The position numbers and the translations under genes were made by a program. Positions 1 to 10,300 of a stretch of 64,000 nt of DNA are shown one piece after another. Numbering within the stretch: the stretch's first letter is position 1; each line of letters opens with the position of its first letter. Under the pieces are notes generated by a model, which did no database searches, had not been told where the DNA came from, and saw nothing but the letters and a program-made list of their open reading frames with translations. The DNA is from Patella vulgata (taxonomy: Eukaryota; Mollusca; Gastropoda; Patellidae): the NCBI RefSeq assembly GCF_932274485.2, contig NC_065880.2, positions 6,239,695 to 6,303,694 of the forward strand, given 5' to 3'.

Positions 1-19
1 CCTTCAATTAGATTTCCTC

Positions 20-160
20 GACCAGGCGTAATATAACGTCTTACAAATTGTGAGATTGTGTTCGAAGAATAGGTTGGAGAAAATATCTCCAGGACGTTAT
101 ATTACGTCCTACACACGGTGAGTAGCAGTTGTCCAGGACGTTATATAACTTCCTACGCAG
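20..160. repeat. Three spaced near-palindromic motifs
   Basis: A near-palindrome related to GGACGTTATATTACGTCC occurs at about 24, 91 and 133, separated by partly similar spacers. It looks like a decayed tandem repeat at the window edge. No function is visible. From about 160 to 315 I see nothing else. Confidence 0.5.
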
Positions 161-315
161 TTAACGGGTTAACAACATTATTTGTTGCTTGGTGGGTCGT
201 CGGGGTGTTATTTAACCTCTGATTCCACCATCATGATATGACTGACAAGCTTGGGTTGACATTCTACTAATAATAACGATAATCTTTTCAATTATTTTTT
301 ATGTTAATGTTAATA

Positions 316-712
316 TTAAAGATACATTATGAGAGATTAGATAAAGAGCTGGCTATAATAGTTCAAAAACTAGATACAGTAAAAGCAATTTGCTGAAAAT
401 TTCAGTCAAATTGATCCACTCTGAACCGAGAATTTAGCGATTGAATTTTCAGCCTAGCCTAAATCATCATTACTAAAGTTGGTAGGATAAAAAACATAGT
501 CTCGATTATCCATTTCATGATTTAATCATGAATGAAAGTTGAGCAACAAACCGGATCTTAATCCAGTATATATCGCAGGCTAGCGATGACACTGAGAGTT
601 GATTATGATCTGGATAATTTAATTAATGTCTAATTGATAATTTAGATAACATTTCAGGCCTAAAGAAAGACCTGCAATAGGCAGATTTAGCTCTTGCATA
701 ATGTATGTTTAA
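316..712 (+). mobile_element. MITE-1, full-length copy with TTAA-type ends
   Basis: A 0.4-kb non-coding element whose ends, TTAAAGATACATTATG and CATAATGTATGTTTAA, are inverted repeats of each other. Further copies of the family lie at about 8901, 9246, 9886, 14118, 32197, 50042, 51300 and 61301 in both orientations. The TTAA at each tip could be a TTAA target duplication, as in piggyBac-like elements, but the family assignment is inference. From 713 to 1270 I see only AT-rich sequence. Confidence 0.8.
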
Positions 713-1271
713 TATTGATATTAAACACTAAACACTCCTTCTTCAAATTTGAATTTTACTATTATATTTTATTAAATTTTAGTTGCTTAGCAAGGTAATC
801 TTATGCTTATTGTTCTAGTAAAGTAGTGTTTTATTCTTTCGTAGTTTCTGCTTGCACATATGTATTCATTCCTATTTTATTTCAATATGCATGATTATCA
901 CTTAGTTTATTTTTTTCCTGCTTCTTAAGTTTTATGCTTGAATATTTAAACTTCAACTTTGAACTCTTCAGAAATCTCTTAGATTGCCTTTTGTTACAGT
1001 GAATGACTTCTTGCTTTCAGTGGAAATGAAACCAACACCCTTTCACCCTTTCAGGAATGTCCACTATTGTTTTGATGTATTGGTAATCTGGGTTTTTATG
1101 TATAAAAGAGTTCCTGTGGTGTGAGGACTCTGTGAGGAGTGGAGTAACACTCAAAAAATGACTTTTGGTTTTGATTTCCTTTATTTTGTTTCTAAACAAC
1201 AAGATTATAAGTAAATTTTGCATAGTTTTGAGAAGAAATATTGGAGCCCACAAGCATCCTCGAATACTACG

Positions 1272-1518
1272 CAGGACGGAGGACCTGACAAGCACTGCTG
1301 TCAAGTCGTTCAGATGGATGAAAAATCGAGTTCCTGTATACACATTGGCGTGCATGTAAAAGATCCCTTGGCAGTTGGAATTTGATATAAGAGTAGGTCG
1401 TAGTGCCGCTGTCCGGACAAAATTTCCCTCATAGCACACTGTATGGCGTATGCCCGTCTTCATTAGCCCAGGTTAGGAGCAGAACAGTAGGACGTTTAAC
1501 TCCATTTCATTTCATTTC
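1272..1518 (+). mobile_element. SINE-A copy, 5' truncated
   Basis: Matches the body and tail of the full-length SINE-A at 62507: the GACGGAGG segment, the GCATGTAAAAGATCCC block, the AGCACACTGTATGGCGTATG block, and an ATTTC-repeat tail. The tRNA-derived head is missing, as is usual for 5'-truncated retroposed copies. Confidence 0.8.
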
Positions 1519-1556
1519 GAATACTACGAAGTGAGAATGGATTTCAAAGATGACAA

Positions 1557-1760
1557 CTGGGATAAATGAGTGTTGTCAAGTGGCGTGGTTTCGATTCTCA
1601 GCTTGTACATGACCAGGAGTAGGATGGCATGCCTAATCTCATGGGTTTTTTCCGGGTCCTCTGGTTTCATCCCACTACTAAAGACCCCTGCACACAAGTG
1701 AATTATAGAAATAAAATTGAACCATATGTTAGTCCCGAAATAATCTCTCTCTCTAAAAGA
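1557..1760 (+). mobile_element. SINE-B copy, 5' truncated
   Basis: Carries the SINE-B internal blocks (TGACCAGGAGTAGG, the GGGTTTTTTCCGGGTCCTC block, and a region like ACCATATGTTAGTCCCGAAA) and a short CT-rich tail. It is diverged from the better copy at 63222. Confidence 0.75.
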
Positions 1761-1974
1761 GAGTAATCAATAAATCAATAATTCAAACAATCAATCAATA
1801 AATCAATAATTCAATCAGTCAATCAATATTATTGTTGAACTTTTGTCATTGAGATTTATTATGTCCATACAGGTGACAGATGAACGATGGGCGAGAATAA
1901 TTGAAAGAGTAAAAAAAAAACAATATTTGTTTAGAGTTATATTGTTTTTGTTTTAGATTTTATAACGTTGCCAG

Positions 1975-2225
1975 GAGTTAGGGTGGCTTAATGGTTAATG
2001 CATGCACGCTGTATCAGAAGGTCTTTCATTGAATCAACTGCCGTGGTTTCGAATCCCTGCTTGAATTTAACAAGGAATAGGGTTGACAGTCCAACCTCGT
2101 GGGTTTTTTCTGGGTCCTCCGGTTTCCTCCCAGTGCTAAAGTCCCCTACTTGCAAGCAAATTATTGAAATGACCTAGTCTGTGTCTAGTGGACATTAAAC
2201 CCCATTTCTCTCTCTCTTTCTATAT
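1975..2225 (+). mobile_element. SINE-B copy with tRNA-like head
   Basis: Begins with an A-box-like TGGCTTAATGG and a B-box-like GGTTTCGAATCCC, followed by the family body (AACCTCGTGGGTTTTTTC, AGTGGACATTAAACCCC) and a CT tail. This is the structure of a tRNA-derived SINE. From 2226 to 2615 there is only AT-rich intron or flank with a short poly-G run. Confidence 0.8.
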
Positions 2226-2616
2226 CGTTGCCCACAATGTGGGTTTATTTTGAGATGTTTATCTCAAATCTCCCAACATACCTGTATGAAACTTTGTACG
2301 CACATAAACCTTTTTTGCTAATTTTCACGTTTCCATGGAAACTAATTTTTTGTTTTTAAAATTCCCAAAAGGACAGATTTGGGGGAATGTATTGTTAGGG
2401 ATTTTATAAGGTGTTAGATAAAAGTGATATTACGACCCCTTTGGCATAGCCAATAAACACTCCTGTTTTGACTCTGGGTGGGGGGGGGGGAAGGTAGGGA
2501 GGGCGGGCAGTGTTTAATTCTTTATGGAAAGTTTTTATTCCACTTTAAATATCTTCTTCAATTTCTGTTATGTTTATTTATAGTTTAGTTAAAAAACATT
2601 TTTTGGTCTTAAACTG

Positions 2617-2912
2617 TTGGGTTGGATGGCTGAATGGTTAGCACGTGCGCCCTCTACTAAGGTCTGTCATTGAGTCAACTGGCGTGGTTTTCGATTCCCC
2701 GGCTGTATGTGACAAGGAGTAGGGTCGCCTGTCCAATCTCATGGGTTTTCTCAGGGTCATTGGTGCAGAATTTAGGGCCTGGCTGGGACAGCTGTCTAGT
2801 CATTCAGATGGGATGAAAAACTGAGGACCCTTGTTTTCATTGGCGTGTATGTAAAAAAATCCCTTGGCAGTTGGAATAGCACACTGTATGGCAGAACAGT
2901 AGGACGTTAAAC
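2617..2912 (+). mobile_element. SINE-B/SINE-A chimera
   Basis: The first half (to about 2760) is a SINE-B head with A box (TGGCTGAATGG) and B box. Without a gap it continues as the SINE-A body (GACAGCTGTCTAGTCATTC, ATCCCTTGGCAGTTGGAAT, CACACTGTATGGC). This is either a nested insertion that lost its edges or a fused template. Confidence 0.7.
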
Positions 2913-3054
2913 ATTCCAGTGCCATAGGTTAGCCACCTTGGTAATGATGATATAGTGGGGTGGGGTGGGTGAAATGATTGAAAGAGTAATTTACCAAAGA
3001 TATTACTTTAATATCAAATTATATATTTTATAATATATATTTTATGTCTCTGAG

Positions 3055-3189
3055 CTGATGTCAGGGGTGTTGTCATGGAAACTGATGCCAGACGTGTTGT
3101 CATGGAAACTGATGTCAGGGGTGTTGTCATGGAAACTGATGTCAGGGGTGTTGTCATGGAAACTGATGCCAGGGGTGTTGTCATGGAAA
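3055..3189 (+). repeat. 27-bp minisatellite, five copies
   Basis: Five back-to-back 27-bp units containing GGGGTGTTGTCATGGAAA, differing at one or two positions each. It lies about 120 bp upstream of the first recognised anoctamin exon. Confidence 0.9.
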
Positions 3190-3308
3190 CTTATACAAAT
3201 ACAATAAATCAGCAACATGTTGGATAACGGTAGATTCTATTGTAGGCTTATTATATTAATTTTATGCATCGTCCCACTTATTAATATTTTATATTTTGTA
3301 TATTTCAG

Positions 3309-3383
3309 ATGGAAGAGCCTCACGTTCGGTTTGCTCATCGTGTGTGTCGATTTGCTTCTTCATTTATAACCGTGGTGTTTATG
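3309..3383 (+). CDS. Anoctamin exon a (TM1 start)
   Basis: 25 codons ([12 protein letters not shown]... to TVVFM) between a TTTCAG acceptor and a GTAATT donor, phase 0 at both ends. It aligns with the segment just before TM1 in anoctamins (EEEPYLPF in ANO5). The ATG at its start is an internal methionine, not the initiator. Confidence 0.88.
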
Positions 3384-5710
3384 GTAATTTATGATATATG
3401 CCTACTATTTCTAGAACACCTTATACCACTGTCATTTATAATCAGGGTGTTTAGAACACTTATGAGGTTGAGGGGCCAAATGCACATTTGTCAATGAGTC
3501 AACTGGTGTGGTTTCGGTTCCCCGGTTGTACTTGACAAGGATTAGGGTCACCTGTCCAACATCGTGTGTTTTTTCCAGATCCTCTGGTCTTCTCCAACTG
3601 CTAAAGACCCCTAAATGCAAGTAAATTGAACCATATGTTAGTCCCAAAATGACCGGTTTCCTCCCACTGCTAAAGACCCCTATGCACAAGCGAATTATTG
3701 AAATAAAATTAAACCATATGTTAGTCCCGAAATGACCAAGTCTGTGTCGATTGGACATTAAACCCCATTTCTCTCTCTCAAGTGATTCGTGACAATATAT
3801 ATATATATATATATAGTTATTTACGTTGCTAACAAGAGACATCACGATTAATCACAAGACCTTTAAACATGGAATTATGTGCGGTTTCAGGGTCGAGAGC
3901 GAGACATTGCGTAATATATTGAAACAACACAAGGGAGGTAAGTCACAAGTGTTGTGACTAATATATTACGCAATGTTTTAAGCTCGAGACCAATTAAACA
4001 ACTTAAAATACAGACACTCGCACGTGCTTTGCAATGAAATTGTCACACAGGTCCAAAATTTCAAGTTCATCCAGATTTTCCGACGTGGTTTCCCCTTGTC
4101 AGTGGTGCAGAACGGAGGGCCTGACAAGGACAGCTGTCTAGTCCTTCGGATGAGACAAAAAACCAAGGTCCTGTGTATATATTGGAATGCACGAAAAAGA
4201 TCCCCTGGTAGTTGGAATTCGATATAAGAGTAGGCGATAGTGCCGCTGCCCGGGAAAAATTTCCCTCATAGCACACTGTATGGCGTATGCCCGTCTTCAT
4301 TAGCCCAGTGTAGGAGCAGAACAATAGGACGTTAAACTCCATTTCATTTCATTTCATTTCCAAAATTTCAAGTATCAATAATGTACGCTTGGCACATTGC
4401 CTGTATCATTATTTAAAATAATGATGATGTCATATCTGTATTTTGAATGTAAATATTGGTCAGTATCAATGTGTATATTTTGTTTTTCTCCTCCTAGTTA
4501 TGTTTGGTTGTTGCTGCTGCGTTTGGTGTGATTGTGTACCGTGTGACAGTAGCAGCCATTTTCTACAGCGTGGACCAGGAAGAAATCAGTGCACGAGCCA
4601 ATCTTATTACAACTATTACGGCAGCTATTATTAATTTGATCATCATCGTTATTCTCAGTTGGGTACGAACATTTTCATTTTTATGCGCCTGCATTTAACT
4701 CTGGTTTTATATTATTGCCTAAAATCTGGCCATCACCCCCATCCGTCGACAACACAATTGGAGCTATCGTTATTCTCAGTTGAGTACGAACATCTTCATT
4801 TTTATACAGCTACATTGAAATCTGGGCCCTGTTTCTCAAAATCTTAACTAAAGATAAACTCAAAACTTTAGTAGATGCTTCAATTTTGATTGGTTAAGCA
4901 CTAAAATCAGTCTAATATTATCCAATCAAATTACTAAAATTTTGATTTTATCTTAGTTAAAATTTTGTGAAACAGACCCCTGGTTGTACATTAGTAATGA
5001 TAATCATTGTCATTTTCTAGAGCGCTAAACATGCGAACAGTTTGACTGCTCTGATGCTCTTTAAAAGGTATAGAACATGGATAACGAGCACATGCTCTCC
5101 AATCTGACTAAAATAAAGATCTATATTTCGTTTCGTTTTTTTATACTTTCGATGGCCTACACTACATGAAGATCTGACAAGTTATAGCGATAGGTCACGT
5201 CAGGGGTCAAAAGACCGACTTATGACCCTATGATGTCAGACATTTGATTAACCAATCAGCATTGATGTTACTAGTGGATTACCCACAGTTCCGTGCAAAA
5301 TACGCCTAAAGATCGCCGTAACAGACCGTTTCATTGGCTTATCCCTGACACCATTCAGAACACGAGTTAAATAACAACTCTTCCAGATCCAAGTGTAGTA
5401 AAGACAAGTAAAACGAAATTTTGAACTATAAAAACGAAACGAAATAGGATCTGTGTTTTAACCAGATTGCATGCTCTGTGGTGCTTTGGGGAATGGTTAG
5501 CATGTACGCGCAGTATCATAAAGTCTGTCATTGAGTCAACTGGGCGTGGTTTCGATTCCCTGGTTGTACATGACAAGGAGTAGAGTTGCCTGTCCAACCT
5601 CGTGGGTTTTCTCCGGGTTCTGCAGTTTCCTCCCACTGCTAAAATATCCCTATTGAAATAAAATTATTGAAATAAAATTAAACCATATGTTAGTGTCTAG
5701 TGGACGTTAA

Positions 5711-5741
<31 letters not shown>

Positions 5742-5765
5742 AGTTTATGTTGAGAGGGTTAAACC

Positions 5766-5814
<49 letters not shown>

Positions 5815-5889
5815 GTTTATGTTGAGAGGGTTAAACCCCATCTCTCTCTCTCTCTCTCTCTCTCTAGTTTATGTTGAGAGGGTTAAACC

Positions 5890-5926
<37 letters not shown>

Positions 5927-5949
5927 GTTTATGTTGAGAGGGTTAAACC

Positions 5950-5996
<47 letters not shown>

Positions 5997-6019
5997 GTTT
6001 ATGTTGAGAGGGTTAAACC

Positions 6020-6076
<57 letters not shown>

Positions 6077-6099
6077 GTTTATGTTGAGAGGGTTAAACC

Positions 6100-6161
<62 letters not shown>

Positions 6162-6239
6162 AGTTTATGTTGAGAGGGTTAAACCCCATCTCTCTCTCTC
6201 TCTCTCTCTCTCTCTAGTTTATGTTGAGAGGGTTAAACC

Positions 6240-6291
<52 letters not shown>

Positions 6292-6315
6292 AGTTTATGT
6301 TGAGAGGTTTAAACC

Positions 6316-6364
<49 letters not shown>

Positions 6365-6419
6365 GTTTATGTTGAGAGGGTTAAACCCCATATGTTAGTG
6401 TCTAGTGGAGTTAAACCCT

Positions 6420-6457
<38 letters not shown>

Positions 6458-6644
6458 GTTTATGTTGAGAGGGTTAAACCCCATATGTTAGTGTCTAGTG
6501 GAGTTAAACCCTCCTCTCTCTCTCTCTCTCTCTCTCTAGTTTATGTTGAGAGGGTTAAACCCCATATGTTAGTGTCTAGTGGAGTTAAACCCTCCTCTCT
6601 CTCTCTCTCTCTCTCTCTCTAGTTTATGTTGAGAGGGTTAAACC

Positions 6645-6685
<41 letters not shown>

Positions 6686-6708
6686 GTTTATGTTGAGAGG
6701 GTTAAACC

Positions 6709-6760
<52 letters not shown>

Positions 6761-6784
6761 AGTTTATGTTGAGAGGGTTAAACC

Positions 6785-6816
<32 letters not shown>

Positions 6817-6840
6817 AGTTTATGTTGAGAGGGTTAAACC

Positions 6841-6896
<56 letters not shown>

Positions 6897-6920
6897 AGTT
6901 TATGTTGAGAGGTTTAAACC

Positions 6921-6965
<45 letters not shown>

Positions 6966-7020
6966 GTTTATGTTGAGAGGGTTAAACCCTATATGTTAGT
7001 GTCTAGTGGAGTTAAACCCT

Positions 7021-7054
<34 letters not shown>

Positions 7055-7267
7055 GTTTATGTTGAGAGGGTTAAACCCCATATGTTAGTGTCTAGTGGAG
7101 TTAAACCCTCCTCTCTCTCTCTCTCTCTCTCTCTAGTTTATGTTTAGAGGGTTAAACCCCATATGTTAGTGTCTAGTGGACGTTAAACCCTCTCTCTCTC
7201 TCTCTCTCTAGTTTATGTTTAGAGGGTTAAACCCCATATGTTAGTGTCTAGTGGACGTTAAACCCTC

Positions 7268-7305
<38 letters not shown>

Positions 7306-10300
7306 TGAATAATGCCTGTTTAAATCACACCACCTTTAATAATAGACACGAGTTGTCTGAGCGGCTCAGTGAGTAAATACTGGGATGTCTCTCGGGTTGT
7401 TGGCAAAGAACGACGTTCATCTGCTTTCTGATTAAAACAAAGATCCTATTTCCTTTCGTTTTTATAGTTCAAAAGTTGTTATCATCGACGTGTTCTGAAT
7501 TGTGTGAGGAATTAGCCAATGAAACGGTCTGTTACGGCAAGCTTTAGGCGTGTTTTGCACGGAACTGTGGGTAATCCACTAGTAACATCAATGCTGATTG
7601 GTTAATCAAATGTCTGACGTCATAGGGTCAAAAGACGCTTGTATGACCTCTGACGCGACATATCGCTACAACCGACCCGATCTTCACGTAGTGTAGGCCA
7701 TCGAAAGTGTTAAAAAATGAAACGAAATATAGATCTGTATTTGAATCAGATTGTGTTATCTGGGATTTTTCTTGTTGATGGTGCAGGATGGACTACCTCT
7801 CAAGGAACGGTGTCAAGTTGTCCATTTGGAAAGAAAACTCTCAGGTTCTGTGTTGGAATTCGAAATAAGAGTAGGCTGTAATGCTGCTGCCTTGGCAAAA
7901 TGTAAAACATAAAATGCTGCTGCCTTGGCAAAATGTAAAACATAAAATGCTGCTGCCTTGGCAAAATGTAAAACATAAAATGCTGCTGCCTTGGCAAAAT
8001 GTAAAACATAGAATGCTGCTGCCTTGGCAAAATGCTGCATGGCGTATGACTGCTTTGATTAGCCTGGTTCGAACAGAAAAGTAGGATGTTAAACCCCATT
8101 TCATTTGGTTTGTTTTTAGGTTTATCTACAAATTGCAACATTCTTGACAAATTTTGGTGAGTAGTCATTTTAATTATACATACAGGTGTTTATTGTCAAC
8201 AATGATACCTGTATTACCTGAGGAATACAGAACAGGTGTCTCCCATATTCCTGAAGCAATGGTCAGAGATATCCCTCTCTGCATGAAATGAGAGAAGACC
8301 GTAGCGCCATTGTCGTAGCAAACTTCCCCGCAAAGCACAGTCCATGGCATATACCCATCTTCCTTCGCTCAATTAGAACAGAAATTAGGACTTAAATCCT
8401 ATTTCACTTTATTTCTATTATTATGTGTTCTTGACTTCATCACTTTGATTATGGCCGGGGTTTGGGTGCAAGAATAGTTAACGTGTGTGCATTGGATTCC
8501 CGGGTTGTATGTGACAAGGAGTAGGGTAACCTGTCCAACCTCGTAGGTTTTCTCTGGGTCACCAGGTCTCCTCCAATTGCTAAAGATCCCTGAACAGAAG
8601 TGAATTATTGAAATAAATTGAACCATATGTTAGTCCCGAAATGACCTATAATAGATGTTGAAACAATTCTATTTCAGAAATGCCGCGTACTGAGACGGAA
8701 TGGGAAGATAGTTTTACGTTTAAAATGTTTCTGTTTCAATTCATCAATCATTATTCATCTATATTTTATATCGCATTCTTCAAGGGCAGGTAAATAGGGT
8801 TTTATTTTATATCACGTTCTTCAAGGGCAGGTAAATAGGGTTTTATTTTATATCGCGTTCTTCAAGGGCAGGTAAATAGGTTTTTTGGGGTTTTTTTTTA
8901 TTAAACATACATTATGCAAGAGCGAAATCTGCCTATTGCAGGTCTTTCTTTAGGCCTGAAATGTTATATAAGCTATTAATTAGCCATAATCAACTCTCAA
9001 TGCCATCTGATGGGAACAATTATAAACAGATTTGAAGCTGATCTGTGAGTCAACAGCTGCTTGTGATTAACCGTAGAACTGGATAATAGAGACTATGTTC
9101 ATTATTGGAACAACGGTAACAATGACAATCAAGGCTACATTTTTTTGAAATTCTGTTTTTCAGCCAAGAGTAAATTCGAATACTGTCAGCTCATAACGCC
9201 GCTTTAATTAAATGACATACATCATTACTATCATTTGATAGATTATTAAACATACATTATGTAAAAGCTAAATCTGCCTATTGCAGATCTTTCCTTAGGC
9301 CTGAAATGTTATCTAAATTATTAATTAGACATTATTTAACTTATCCAGACCATAATTAACTCTCGATGGCATCGCTAGTCTGCAATATTTATTGGATAAG
9401 GTTCCGATTTGCTGTTCGACTTCCATTCATAATTAAATCAAAAAATTGATAATCGAGACTATGTTTTTTATCCTACCGACTTTAGTAATGATGATCGAGG
9501 CTAGCCCCAATACTCAATCGGTAAGTGGATTAATTTGACTGACATTTTCAGCAAATTCCCTTTACATTATCTAGTTTTCAACTATTATAGTGCGAACTGC
9601 CAGCTCTTTATCTAATCTCCCATAATGTATCTTTAATCCTTGAAAACTACAACATTGCGGAAGTTGAATCTCTAAAAATGGTCGGCTATTTACAAAGATT
9701 TGATGAATTAAAAATTGTGCTACTTTCGGCATTCTCTACTGACCAAATTTTGGCAGAATTTGCTTGTTTTTCTCCTTTTGATTATTTTTCTTGTCTATAA
9801 AGCTCGTCAACCTTTCTTTGAAGTTGTACTTCTGATATAAGAAAGACTGTGCCACCTTAGTATTGGGTAAAATCGCCTGTGTCACTTAAAGATACATTAT
9901 GTAAGATTTAGATAAAGAGCTAGCCATTCTTGCTATACTAGTTCAAAAATAGATAATGTAAAAAGAATAATTTGAAAATTTCATTCCAATTACTCTATTG
10001 CAAGCGAAGATATTAGCCTTTGAAGGCTTGACAAGACGTGTAATAATTTCAACCACCGTACTGGTTGTTCGAAGCTAAGTCTCGCTTCTCCATTTTAAGA
10101 TTAAATCAAAATATGGCTGAACTGTTCTAATCTATTTAATATCGGAGAAATCTGATGCTAAATCAAAATATGGCTGAAATGTTCTAATCTATTTAATATC
10201 AGAGAAATCTGATGCTATCGACAGTTGATTGTGTCCTGGATAAGTTAATTAATGTCTAATTAATAATTTAGATAACATTTCAGGCCTAAAGAAAGACCTG

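Noticed and set aside
1-3308. Upstream anoctamin exons
   Set aside because: I looked for the conserved segment before TM1 and the dimerisation domain and found only SINEs, a MITE and AT-rich sequence.
3309-3311. ATG at the first base of exon a as the anoctamin start codon
   Set aside because: It follows directly on a TTTCAG acceptor and aligns with an internal position of the family, so it is an internal methionine.
5819-6622. Open frames of Leu-Ser repeats
   Set aside because: Translation of CT dinucleotide runs and a repeated SINE tail; no coding meaning.
7800-8168. Overlapping - strand frames with repeated [11 protein letters not shown]
   Set aside because: 33-bp minisatellite inside a SINE; three frames stay open for the same reason.
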